Shown here: positions 52,397 through 60,413 of the stretch, piece by piece
How positions within the stretch are numbered: the first letter of the stretch is position 1
Layout: each line of letters starts with the position of its first letter
Position numbers and translations under genes: made by a program
Source: Arthrobacter sp. ISL-85
Lineage (GTDB): Bacteria > Actinomycetota > Actinomycetes > Actinomycetales > Micrococcaceae
Direction of reading: 5' to 3'
DNA length: 64,000 nucleotides
Assembly: GCF_018613675.1 (NCBI RefSeq)
Contig: NZ_JAGGPQ010000031.1
Coordinates: 1-64,000, forward strand
The notes under the pieces: model-generated
Databases searched by the model: none
Told to the model about the DNA's origin: nothing
Seen by the model: only the letters and a program-made list of their open reading frames with translations

Positions 52397-52447
52397 ATGA
52401 AAGAGCTTACAGGCCCGTTCCGGGCACGGGTTTCTGAGGTACGTTCG
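52397..52447 (+). pseudogene. 5' stub of a lost LacI-regulated gene
   Basis: GGGGAGGTGGAG stands just before ATG 52397, which opens MKELTGPFRARVSEV. The frame continues only as a shadow of the oppositely oriented LacI gene, whose stop is at 52448. A promoter, operator, ribosome-binding site and 15-17 codons remain; the body of the gene appears to have been deleted. The product cannot be named. Confidence 0.5.
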
Positions 52448-53458
52448 TCAGCTTGCCGCCGTCGACCCGCGGGCTATGACTCGAACGGAACTGATAAATT
52501 CCAATGGTTCCCGCTCAGGCGACTCACCGGAAATCCGCTGGACCAGCAGTTTGACTGCAGTTCGCGCCATGTCGGTACTGTCCGGATCGACAGTGGAGAG
52601 GGCAGGGATGCTGTACTCGCCCTCCTCCAAGTTGTCGAAGCCGATCACTTTGACATCCTCGGGGACGCGGAGTTTGGCCTCGTGCAGGGCGCGGAGCGCG
52701 CCGAGGGCAACGGTGTCGGTGGCGCAGAACAGCCCGTCGAAGTGGGTCCCGGCGTGGAGGAGGCGGTCGACCGCTTCACGTCCGCCCTTCAGAGTGAATT
52801 CGTTGATCGTGACGTGCAGCGAGGAATCGCTGCCGATGGCTGCGGTTTCCAGCGCCTGCAGGTAGCCGGCGTAGCGGAGCGAGGATGCGTCAGGGTCGGT
52901 TCCCATGGGGCCCATGACCGCTGCGATGCGGCGGCAGCCGCGCTCGATCAGGTGTGCGGTGGCGGCCTTGGCTCCGTCGACGTTGTCCATGGCGACGTGG
53001 TCAACCGGGCCGGAGAAGATGCGTTCTCCGAGGATTACGACCGGGTAGTCCACGCGCAGCATGTTGGCGTCCCCGGCGCTCAGGCCAACGGTGCTGAGGA
53101 TCAGTCCGTCGTACATCCGGTTGCGGGACAACGCCAGGGCGTTGATCTCATTTTCCTTGCTGCGGCCGGTCTGTTCCACGAGGACGCGGAGGTTGTACGC
53201 GGCAGCTTCCTCGATCACCCGGGTTGCGAAGTGCCCCCAAAAGGGGCGGTCGAATTCAGGGACCGCGAGCCCAATGGTGAAGGTCCGGCCAGCGCGCAAG
53301 TTCCGCGCCGCGTGGTTGACGCGATAGTCCAGCTCTTCCATCGCCTTGACCACTTTCGCCCGTGTACTGCTTTTCACGTGCGGGTGGTCGTTGATGACAT
53401 TGGACACCGTCATTGGCGAAACCCCCGCTGCCCTGGCCACGTCCTGGATGGTTGCCAT
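52448..53458 (-). CDS. LacI family transcriptional regulator
   Basis: A 336-residue LacI-type repressor with MATIQDVARAAGVSPMTVSN (helix-turn-helix, 1-20), the hinge around VNHAARNLRAGRTFTIGLAV, and a sugar-sensor domain with GLFCATDTVALGALRAL and VKVIGFDNLEEGEYSIP. The frame opens far upstream, but the ATG at 53458 with GAGG eight bases before it fits the family exactly. It is divergent from the GH43/CUT1 operon and three TTGTATCGAT-type sites surround it. It likely represses the operon until an arabino- or xylo-oligosaccharide binds. Confidence 0.92.
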   Translation of the reverse strand: MATIQDVARAAGVSPMTVSNVINDHPHVKSSTRAKVVKAMEELDYRVNHAARNLRAGRTFTIGLAVPEFDRPFWGHFATRVIEEAAAYNLRVLVEQTGRSKENEINALALSRNRMYDGLILSTVGLSAGDANMLRVDYPVVILGERIFSGPVDHVAMDNVDGAKAATAHLIERGCRRIAAVMGPMGTDPDASSLRYAGYLQALETAAIGSDSSLHVTINEFTLKGGREAVDRLLHAGTHFDGLFCATDTVALGALRALHEAKLRVPEDVKVIGFDNLEEGEYSIPALSTVDPDSTDMARTAVKLLVQRISGESPEREPLEFISSVRVIARGSTAAS

Positions 53459-53513
53459 CCTCTTACCTCTTCCCGCACAACAGTGAACTGACTGATCAAA
53501 TGAAACCACGAAG

Positions 53514-53526
53514 TTGTATCGATCAA
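53514..53526. promoter_or_regulatory. LacI operator 1 of the GH43 operon
   Basis: TTGTATCGATCAA, with central ATCGAT. It is repeated 19 bases later at 53533, both between the regulator and the GH43 start. Confidence 0.65.
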
Positions 53527-53532
53527 TGACTA

Positions 53533-53545
53533 TTGTATCGATCCA
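53533..53545. promoter_or_regulatory. LacI operator 2 of the GH43 operon
   Basis: TTGTATCGATCCA shares the first 11 bases with operator 1 and sits just before the ribosome-binding site, so bound repressor would block elongation. Confidence 0.65.
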
Positions 53546-53563
53546 TACCCCAAGGAGAACCTT

Positions 53564-54490
53564 TTGAATCCCAATAGCGGGGAGCAGGCTGTTCCGGCCA
53601 TCATTGACGGCTATTACGCCGATCCACACCTGTGCGTCTTTGACGGCCGCTTCTATCTGTACCCGACGACCGACGGCAGTGACTCCTGGGACTCCACGTC
53701 CTTCAAGGCCTTTTCGTCCCCGGACCTACTTGAATGGACCGATCACGGAATCGTCTTCTCGCTGCCGGACCACACGCACTGGGCCAGAGAGCACGCATGG
53801 GCCCCGGCTGTCGCTGAACGGAACGGCAGCTATTTCCTTTACTACACCGCCGAACAGGAAAACATTGGAGTTGCCATCTCCTCCTCCCCCACCGGTCCGT
53901 TTGCGGACTTGGGACGGCCACTCATTGCAGAAGGCGATTTCCCTGGCCGGGCCATCGATCCAAATGTCTTCGTTGATGACGACGGGGCTGCATACCTGTG
54001 CTGGGGCAACGGCATCGCCCACTCGGTGCCCCTGAATGAGGACATGGTCTCGTTCAACCCGGCCCTGGTGATCTCCTGGATTCCGACGGGTTTCCGCGAG
54101 GCCGTGAACCTGCACCGGCGCGCGGATACCTACTACCTCTCGTGGTCCGAGAACGATACCCGCGATGAGAACTACCGGGTTCGCTACGCAACCTCCACGA
54201 GCCCCTTCGGGCCATGGACAGAGCGCGGCGTGCTCCTGGAAAAGGCTCCCCAGCGGGGCATCAGGGCTACCGGGCACCACTCCATCGTCAGGATCCCCCA
54301 CACCGATGAATGGCTTATCGCCTATCACCGTTTTGCCATCCCCGGAGGGACGGGATACCGGCGGGAATTGGCCATCGATCCACTGGTCCACACCGATGAC
54401 GGACTGCTTCAAAAAGTCATTCCCTCCTCCGAACCCGTCGTGAGGGATCTGGCGACCTATCGCCCCGAGTCCGAAAAAACATCACACTAA
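53564..54490 (+). CDS. glycoside hydrolase family 43 protein
   Basis: A 308-residue cytosolic GH43 five-bladed beta-propeller, expected to release arabinose or xylose from imported oligosaccharides by inversion. Catalytic residues are D20 in YYADPHL (base), D132 in AIDPNVF (pKa modulator) and E179 in FREAVNLH (acid). There is no signal peptide, so its substrates must be imported by the ABC transporter encoded next. The TTG start at 53564 has AAGGAG six bases upstream. It is the first gene of the LacI-controlled operon, and the binding-protein gene follows 19 bases later. Confidence 0.88.
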   Translation: MNPNSGEQAVPAIIDGYYADPHLCVFDGRFYLYPTTDGSDSWDSTSFKAFSSPDLLEWTDHGIVFSLPDHTHWAREHAWAPAVAERNGSYFLYYTAEQENIGVAISSSPTGPFADLGRPLIAEGDFPGRAIDPNVFVDDDGAAYLCWGNGIAHSVPLNEDMVSFNPALVISWIPTGFREAVNLHRRADTYYLSWSENDTRDENYRVRYATSTSPFGPWTERGVLLEKAPQRGIRATGHHSIVRIPHTDEWLIAYHRFAIPGGTGYRRELAIDPLVHTDDGLLQKVIPSSEPVVRDLATYRPESEKTSH

Positions 54491-54509
54491 CACTGGAAAG
54501 GCACCTGCA

Positions 54510-55784
54510 ATGCTCGATCACACACCTGTCTCCCGTCCCCGCCGCAAGACTTTCCTGCGCCTGACAGTTCTCGGAACCGTACTCGCGGCCGCGACCGCCC
54601 TGACGGGGTGTTCCGGTTCCCCCGGCGGCTCTGACGCTGATAAGACGGTTAGCTTCTACTCGTGGGACAACGAGGCAACCCTGAAGCCGGTCCTGGACGA
54701 GTTCAAGAAAGAAAACCCCTCGATTGACCTCAAGGTCTCCTACGGCACCCCGGTACAGGGTTACATCTCCACCCTCCAGACTCGCATCAATAGCGGAACC
54801 GCAGCCGACGTCTTCATCATCACCGCCGAAAACAAGACCGAAATCATGAACGGCGGATTCGCCAAGGACCTCAGCGGTGAGCCCTGGATCGGAAACATCG
54901 CAGACGCCGCCAAGGCCACCTACACCAAAGACGGCAAGGTTTACGGTGCAGCAACCGCCTCCTGGGGCGGCGGCATCCTCTACAACAAAGACCTCCTGGC
55001 CAAGGTCGGCTTCACCAACGCACCAGCGACCTGGGATGAGTTCCTGACCCTGTGCAAGAAGCTCAAGGACGCCGGCATCACGCCGTTTTACGAGGGCGGG
55101 GACGGAATCCCGGTGAGCCTCGCGGCCCTGGTCGGGCTCCAGAACGAAGCCAACGGAGGCACCATGGACGCTGACATCTGGGCCGGCAAGACGTCCTTCA
55201 CCAAAACCTGGACCAAACCGTTGGAGGAATGGTCCCAACTGTTCAGCCAGGGCCTCGTCCTGCCATCGGTGGCAGGCCTGACCGGGGACCAGGTCACCTC
55301 CGAATTCGAGAAGGGCTCGGTGGCGATGATCGGCACCGGCTCATGGGCCTTGGGCAGCATCCAAAAGGCCGCTCCCAGCCTGAAGCTGGATTTCATGCCG
55401 GTACCTGGCGACTCCGGCAATTACTGGGCAGGGGCCGTCTCCCCTGGCTACGCGATCAACGCAAAAACCGAACACGGCGCCGCAGCCGAAAAGCTCGTCG
55501 AGTTCCTGCAAAGCAAGACCGCCGTCGAGCTTTTCCAAAAGCAGACCGCCGCCATCACAACGACGAAAGACTTCACACCCCAACTCGACCCGGCCCTGTC
55601 CACCATGGCCCCCGCAGTACGCGATGGAAAGTTCTATCTCCCCCAGGTCACCTGGCCCACCAACTCCGCAGCCCTGAACAGCGAGACGGTTTCCCTCCTC
55701 CAGCAGCTCATCCAGGGCCAGACCACACCCGACAAGGTGGCATCGGCACTTGACGCGAAGCTTGCCTCGCTCCAAGGCAAGTAG
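54510..55784 (+). CDS. sugar ABC transporter substrate-binding lipoprotein (CUT1)
   Basis: A 424-residue extracellular solute-binding protein of the CUT1 (maltose/oligosaccharide) type. The signal peptide ends with lipobox ATALTGCSGS, and the mature fold starts KTVSFYSWDNEATLKPVLDE. Typical stretches are LQTRINSGTAADVFIITAEN, FTNAPATWDEFLTLCKKL and YWAGAVSPGYAINAKTEHGA. It would capture an arabino- or xylo-oligosaccharide for the two permeases downstream. No ATPase gene is in the operon, so a shared MsiK-type ATPase elsewhere must energise it. A strong hairpin follows the gene. Confidence 0.9.
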   Translation: MLDHTPVSRPRRKTFLRLTVLGTVLAAATALTGCSGSPGGSDADKTVSFYSWDNEATLKPVLDEFKKENPSIDLKVSYGTPVQGYISTLQTRINSGTAADVFIITAENKTEIMNGGFAKDLSGEPWIGNIADAAKATYTKDGKVYGAATASWGGGILYNKDLLAKVGFTNAPATWDEFLTLCKKLKDAGITPFYEGGDGIPVSLAALVGLQNEANGGTMDADIWAGKTSFTKTWTKPLEEWSQLFSQGLVLPSVAGLTGDQVTSEFEKGSVAMIGTGSWALGSIQKAAPSLKLDFMPVPGDSGNYWAGAVSPGYAINAKTEHGAAAEKLVEFLQSKTAVELFQKQTAAITTTKDFTPQLDPALSTMAPAVRDGKFYLPQVTWPTNSAALNSETVSLLQQLIQGQTTPDKVASALDAKLASLQGK

Positions 55785-55790
55785 CACCCC

Positions 55791-55831
55791 GAGGGGCCGG
55801 CCGGAACAGGAACACCCGCGGCCGGCCCCTC
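55791..55831. promoter_or_regulatory. intercistronic hairpin after the CUT1 binding protein
   Basis: GAGGGGCCGGCC (55791-55802) pairs perfectly with GGCCGGCCCCTC (55820-55831). As in the CUT2 operon, it follows the binding-protein gene and probably lowers permease expression. Confidence 0.65.
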
Positions 55832-55854
55832 TCCCCCAGAAAGGCATCCCTACC

Positions 55855-56811
55855 TTGGCACTCTCCACTACATCCGCATTGCAGCCGATGCGGTCCCCCA
55901 ACGGCAGAGACAAGACGCTGCCCCGGAAACGGATTCACCGGCTGTCCGTCACGTCGTGGGCCTTTATGGCCCCCATCGCGGTGGTCTTCGTGGCGCTCTA
56001 TATCATTCCGATGACCCAGTCGGTGTACTACAGCTTCACCGACTTCAACGGCTACGTCAGCAACCCCAAATTCGTCGGCCTCGATAATTACACCCACCTC
56101 TTCAAAGACCCGTCGATGCTCTCGGCGCTCGGCTACACCATCTTCTACGCCGTGACCACCACCATCCTGGTCACCGTCGCAGCCATCCCCCTGGCACTTA
56201 CACTGAACAGGAAATTCCTGGGACGCAACCTCGTCCGGTCAGCATTCTTCTTCCCCGCGGTTCCCAGCGTCGCCATCCTGGGCTTGGTATGGGGGTTCAT
56301 CCTCAACCCCCTCGGCTCAGGCGTGCTGAACAGCATCATCCATTCCCTCACCGGACTCGGTCCCATCCCCTGGCTCTCCGACAGCACCCTCGCCCAACTC
56401 TCCACAGTGGTTGTCACAATCTGGGCCCAAACCGGATGGCACGCGGTACTGTACCTGGCCTATCTTCAGGCGATCCCCGCCGATTACTACGAGGTCTCCA
56501 AAATCGACGGGGCAAGCGGCTGGCAGAGCTTCCGGTACATCACCCTCCCATTGCTGGTCCCGGCCATGGCCGTCAGCCAGCTGCTGCTGATGACCAACGG
56601 CCTGAAAGTCTTCGACCTGCCGTTCACCCTCACACGCGGCGGCCCTGGCTTCTCCACCAGGACCCTCACACAGTCCCTGATCGAGGACGGCATCGCCCAG
56701 TCACGCGTTGGCGCCGCTTCAGCTCTCGCTGTCCTCTTCCTCTTCGTCGTCGGCCTCGTGGTGCTCGGCCAGATGGCCATCACGAATGCACTGCAAAGGA
56801 AATACTCATGA
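55855..56811 (+). CDS. sugar ABC transporter permease, MalF-like (CUT1)
   Basis: A 318-residue CUT1 permease with six transmembrane helices. The EAA loop that contacts the ATPase is YYEVSKIDGASGWQSFRYITLP. The start FMAPIAVVFVALYIIPMTQS and the end SALAVLFLFVVGLVVLGQMA are typical of the family. The TTG at 55855 has AAAGG 10 bases upstream; an ATG at 55888 is an alternative start. Its stop overlaps the second permease start in ATGA, so the two subunits are made in equal amounts. Confidence 0.88.
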   Translation: MALSTTSALQPMRSPNGRDKTLPRKRIHRLSVTSWAFMAPIAVVFVALYIIPMTQSVYYSFTDFNGYVSNPKFVGLDNYTHLFKDPSMLSALGYTIFYAVTTTILVTVAAIPLALTLNRKFLGRNLVRSAFFFPAVPSVAILGLVWGFILNPLGSGVLNSIIHSLTGLGPIPWLSDSTLAQLSTVVVTIWAQTGWHAVLYLAYLQAIPADYYEVSKIDGASGWQSFRYITLPLLVPAMAVSQLLLMTNGLKVFDLPFTLTRGGPGFSTRTLTQSLIEDGIAQSRVGAASALAVLFLFVVGLVVLGQMAITNALQRKYS

Positions 56812-57626
56812 CCAGGAACCGGCACGTCCTGACCTCCGTGCTCATGATCGCGCTTGCGGTCCTCATGAGCGTCCCGTTCTACTACATTGTGGTCAACACG
56901 TTCAAAACGCAGGAGGAGACCACCAACAGCCCGCTCGCCCTGCCCACCCACTGGGTCCTGGACAACTACGTCAAGGTCTTCGAAGGCACCCCGGTCGTCC
57001 AAAGCCTGATGAACACGATCTACGTCACGGTGATCTCGATCTTCCTCATGCTCGCCATCGGGTCCCTTGCCGCGTTCGGTCAGATCACCGACCGGAGCCG
57101 CGTTTCCCGGATTATCGGGGCAGTCCTTGTCGCAGCCTTCATCATCCCCGGCCAGGCCACACTGGTGCCCCTTTACCGGATGCTCGTCGGTGTTCACTTG
57201 GTGGATTCGCTCAACGGGCTCATCGTGATCTACGCCTGCGGGTCCATCTTCTGCTACTACCTCATCCTCGGCTACATGCGAACCATCCCGGCAGAGCTCC
57301 TCGAAGCAGCCAGGATCGACGGTGCCGGGCCCTTCCGCATCTACTGGATGATCGTGCTGCCCCTCATCCGGCCGATCCTGGTCACCGTCGGCGTATTCCA
57401 AACCATGTGGGTCTGGAACGACTTCATCACCCCGAATGTATTCATCAGCTCCGAAGAGAAACAAACCCTCGTCCTGCAGGTCTACACCGCGGTGGGGCAG
57501 TTCACCACCGACTGGCCCTCCTTCATGACCCTGACCGTCGTCGTCCTGATCCCGATGGTCCTTTTCTTCATCTTCATGCAACGGCACATCGTCAGCGGAC
57601 TGGTCAGCGGAAGCGTCAAAGGATGA
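56808..57626 (+). CDS. sugar ABC transporter permease, MalG-like (CUT1)
   Basis: A 272-residue CUT1 permease, partner of the preceding one. It has six transmembrane helices and an EAA loop LLEAARIDGAGPFRIYWMIVLP. The start VLTSVLMIALAVLMSVPFYY and the segment NTFKTQEETTNSPLALPTHW are usual for this subunit. It overlaps the MalF-like gene by four bases and the following truncated GH43 gene by four bases (ATGA). The operon therefore originally continued into a second glycosidase. Confidence 0.9.
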   Translation: MTRNRHVLTSVLMIALAVLMSVPFYYIVVNTFKTQEETTNSPLALPTHWVLDNYVKVFEGTPVVQSLMNTIYVTVISIFLMLAIGSLAAFGQITDRSRVSRIIGAVLVAAFIIPGQATLVPLYRMLVGVHLVDSLNGLIVIYACGSIFCYYLILGYMRTIPAELLEAARIDGAGPFRIYWMIVLPLIRPILVTVGVFQTMWVWNDFITPNVFISSEEKQTLVLQVYTAVGQFTTDWPSFMTLTVVVLIPMVLFFIFMQRHIVSGLVSGSVKG

Positions 57627-57808
57627 CCGCGCCCACCGCCGGCTACCTCTTCACGTACTTCACCTCCGCCGCGGAGCCGGACGGGGAACAGGTACGTTTC
57701 GCACTCAGCACCGGTCCCAGCCCCCTCGACTGGACGAGCCTCAACGGCGGCAGCCCGTTCCTCTACTCCACCGTCGGGGAGCAGGGCGTCAGGGACCCCT
57801 TTGTGCTA
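57623..57808 (+). pseudogene. GH43-type glycosidase, truncated after about 60 codons
   Basis: ATG 57623 overlaps the permease stop. The frame reads TAGYLFTYFTSAAEPDGEQV, then RFALSTGPSPLDWTSLNGGS, then GEQGVRDPFVL, the start of a GH43-like propeller including the catalytic-region VRDPF motif. At about 57808 the match ends abruptly. The frame then continues only as the antisense of a truncated NAD(P)-binding gene and a regulator. About 80% of the enzyme is missing, so it is inactive. Confidence 0.75.
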
Positions 57809-57907
57809 CCGCCTGGCCGTCGGCGTGCGAAGCGCCTCGCTGACGGCGTGGCGGCCGATACTGCCGGTGGCGCCGGCAATCAGGACGGAAGAGGGGCGGG
57901 TGTTCAT
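57806..57907 (-). pseudogene. NmrA-like NAD(P)-binding protein, truncated after 33 codons
   Basis: A 33-codon frame begins MNTRPSSVLIAGATGSIGRH and continues AVSEALRTPTARR before TAG. GATGSIG is the cofactor motif of atypical SDR (NmrA/NAD(P)H-binding) proteins. The start overlaps the stop of the HTH regulator (ATGA), so it was its operon partner. The remaining 200-250 residues are gone: the sequence crosses into the GH43 relic from the other side. Confidence 0.75.
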
Positions 57908-58788
57908 GTGTTCTCCTTGACGGCGGCTGGAGCCGCCTGGCGTTGTGTGGCTGCCCAGCTGGCGAGGACTTTCAGGGCGTCCTCGGACGGGGTGCCGGGT
58001 TCAGCGGTGTAGATGTTGATTCTCAGTCCCGGGTCTGCCGGCAGCTCCATTGCCTCGTAGGTCAGATCGAGGTCTCCGACGATGGGGTGGTGGAGCCGTT
58101 TGCGGCCGGTGCGGTGGTGTTTGACGTCGTGCCGTGCCCAGCGGATGCGGAACTCCTCGCTGCGGGTGGAGAGTTCGCCGACCAGGTCCGAGAGGTCTTT
58201 GTCGTAGGGGTTCTTTCCGGCGGCGGACCGCAGGACAGCGACCACGTCGTCAGCGGCCCGCTCCCAGTCGATGAAGAATTCCTGTGCTTTGGGGTTCAGG
58301 AAAGTGAAACGTGCGCTGTTCGGCGGAGCGGCGTTGGTGTCGGTCATCATGTCCAGGTACAGGGCCCGGCCCAGATCATTTGCTGTGAGGACGTCGCCGC
58401 GGTCGTTGCGGACCCAGGCAGGCGCGGTCGTTATCGCGTCGATGACCCGCTGCACGCTGGGCCGCACTGTCTGCGGGCTGCGCTTGCGCCGGATCCGGGG
58501 GGCGGCTGTGGCAGCCCGGGCCAGGTCGAAAAGGTGGGCCGTCTCGGCGTCGTCGAGCTTAAGGGCACGTGCCAGTGCTTCCAGGACGCTGTCCGATGCG
58601 CCGGAGAGGTTTCCGCGCTCAAGGCGGATGTAGTAGTCGATACTCACGCCGGCGAGCATCGCCACTTCCTCGCGGCGCAGGCCCGCCACCCGCCGGTTGC
58701 CGCCGTACGCGGGAAGACCGGCCTCCTCGGGTGTGATCCTGGAACGGCGGGAACTTAGGAACTTCCGCACATCATCGCTGTGTGTCAT
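57904..58788 (-). CDS. helix-turn-helix regulator with MmyB-like ligand domain
   Basis: A 294-residue XRE-type regulator. The helix-turn-helix spans about residues 10-65 (RRSRITPEEAGLPAYGGNRR, then GLRREEVAMLAGVSIDYYIR). A C-terminal MmyB-like domain follows (YLDMMTDTNAAPPNSARFTF, then GELSTRSEEFRIRWARHDVK and YEAMELPADPGLRINIYTAE), thought to bind a lipid-like ligand. The ATG at 58788 opens the family N-terminus; the frame extends farther upstream without a start signal. It is divergent from an MFS exporter and probably controls it and the reductase genes beyond. Confidence 0.87.
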   Translation of the reverse strand: MTHSDDVRKFLSSRRSRITPEEAGLPAYGGNRRVAGLRREEVAMLAGVSIDYYIRLERGNLSGASDSVLEALARALKLDDAETAHLFDLARAATAAPRIRRKRSPQTVRPSVQRVIDAITTAPAWVRNDRGDVLTANDLGRALYLDMMTDTNAAPPNSARFTFLNPKAQEFFIDWERAADDVVAVLRSAAGKNPYDKDLSDLVGELSTRSEEFRIRWARHDVKHHRTGRKRLHHPIVGDLDLTYEAMELPADPGLRINIYTAEPGTPSEDALKVLASWAATQRQAAPAAVKENT

Positions 58789-58830
58789 GGCATCCACGCT
58801 ACGCGGGCACTTCGGGGCGAGGGAGGCACT

Positions 58831-58848
58831 GGCATTACCCTGAACACC
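58831..58848. promoter_or_regulatory. candidate operator upstream of the MFS gene
   Basis: GGCATTACCCTGAACACC shares CTGAACACCAG with the site at 61523 and lies between the divergent regulator and exporter genes. It also falls inside CACTGG...CCAGTG (58827-58852), an inverted repeat. Confidence 0.45.
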
Positions 58849-58881
58849 AGTGACTCCCGGCCCTAGGGGAAGCACGGTTGC

Positions 58882-60336
58882 ATGGAAGACATGAAACCGG
58901 CACCAACCACCCCCGCGCACCCGGCAGCAATCCTGGCGATCATTCTCGCCAGCTACTTCATGATCCTGCTGGACAACTCGGTCATCTTCACCGCGTTGCC
59001 CAGCCTCCAGAACGACCTGCAGCTCAGTACCGGTGAACTGACCTGGGTTCAGGACGCCTACACACTCGTCTTCGGCGGCCTGCTCCTCCTCGGCGCCCGT
59101 GCCGGGGACCTGCTGGGCCGGCGCCGGGTGTTCGTGTTCGGGTTGGTGGTTTTCTCGCTTGCGTCACTCCTGATCGGGTTGGCCCCGGCAGGATGGTGGG
59201 CGATCGCGGGCCGCGCAGTCCAGGGAATCGGGGCTGCCATCGTCGCTCCCGCGTCGTTGTCCCTGTTGACAGCAAGCTTCCCGGAAGGCCGTGAACGAAC
59301 CCGGGCCGTGTCCCTGTACGGCGCCACGGCCGGGATCGGCGCCAGCCTCGGGCTGGTCATCGGCGGCGCCCTGGCCCACTGGATTTCATGGCGGGCCGGG
59401 TTCTTCGTCAACGTTCCGATCGGAGCTTTGATGATTGCCCTTGCTCCCCGGTTCCTCCCCGAAACCGGACGGGCCCGCGGCCGCTTCGATGTCCTCGGGG
59501 CGCTCAGCGCGACCCTTGGCGTGGGCGCCCTGGTGTTCGGCACCATCCACACCGCCGAAGCCGGGTGGGACACGGCCGCCCTCGCCGCGGTGATCGCCGG
59601 CGTCGTTCTTTTGATCGTGTTCGTGCTAATCGAACGCAAGGCCGCCCAGCCCATCATGCCGCTGACGCTGTTCGCCAGCCGCCGCCGCACCGGCGCCTAT
59701 GTGGCACGCTTCCTCTACCTGGGTGCCATGATCGGTTTCTTTTTCTTCACCACCCAGTTCATGCAGGAAGTCCTCGGCTTCAACCCCCTGCAGGCCGGTC
59801 TCGGCTTCCTGCCCATGACCGCCGTGAACTTCGCCGTCGCCATGAGCATCCCGCCACTCGTCAGGCGCATGCCGGGTTCAGTGGCCCTGCTGGCCGGCGT
59901 CCTGATCACCCTCGCCGGAATGTTCTGGCTCAGCCGCGCCGGAGCCGATTCCAGCTACTGGACCGGAGTCGCCCTGCCGATGGTCCTCATCGGCGCCGGT
60001 CAGGGCTTTGCCTTCGCCCCTCTGACCTCGTTCGGCATCATCGGTGCCCCCGCCGCTGACGCTGGCGCCGCGTCGGGGCTGGTGAACACCTTTCACCAGG
60101 TGGGCACCTGCCTGGGACTGGGCATCGCGGTCGCGGCAGCAGCCACCGTCCCCGCGGTCGGCCCGGCCACGGAACAGTTGGCCGCGCAGGTCAGCGCCGC
60201 CCTCACCACCGGCAGCGTCCTTCTGTTCCTGTCCCTCGTTGTCACCGCAGCACTCATCCTGCCCGCAGACCTGGCCTCCCGCCGGACCCGCGAACCGGCA
60301 GCAGTGCCGGCACCACAGGGTGCACACGCCCGCTGA
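58882..60336 (+). CDS. MFS transporter, DHA2 (EmrB/QacA) family
   Basis: A 484-residue drug:proton antiporter-type protein with 14 predicted transmembrane helices. Motifs are clear: LDNSVIFTALPSLQNDL in helix 1 (motif D1), GDLLGRRRVFVFG (motif A), GRAVQGIGAAIVAPASLSLL (motif B) and GATAGIGASLGLVIGG (motif C). It should export a hydrophobic or toxic compound. GGGGAAG lies about ten bases before the first ATG; a second ATG three codons on is possible. It is divergent from the HTH regulator and followed by reductases, suggesting a detoxification locus. Confidence 0.9.
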   Translation: MEDMKPAPTTPAHPAAILAIILASYFMILLDNSVIFTALPSLQNDLQLSTGELTWVQDAYTLVFGGLLLLGARAGDLLGRRRVFVFGLVVFSLASLLIGLAPAGWWAIAGRAVQGIGAAIVAPASLSLLTASFPEGRERTRAVSLYGATAGIGASLGLVIGGALAHWISWRAGFFVNVPIGALMIALAPRFLPETGRARGRFDVLGALSATLGVGALVFGTIHTAEAGWDTAALAAVIAGVVLLIVFVLIERKAAQPIMPLTLFASRRRTGAYVARFLYLGAMIGFFFFTTQFMQEVLGFNPLQAGLGFLPMTAVNFAVAMSIPPLVRRMPGSVALLAGVLITLAGMFWLSRAGADSSYWTGVALPMVLIGAGQGFAFAPLTSFGIIGAPAADAGAASGLVNTFHQVGTCLGLGIAVAAAATVPAVGPATEQLAAQVSAALTTGSVLLFLSLVVTAALILPADLASRRTREPAAVPAPQGAHAR

Positions 60337-60413
60337 CCAACTCAACCGGGTGCCCCTCGGAAAGGGGCTGCCTTCAGCCTCCATTACGTTCAACGAATCA
60401 AAAGGAAACCACG

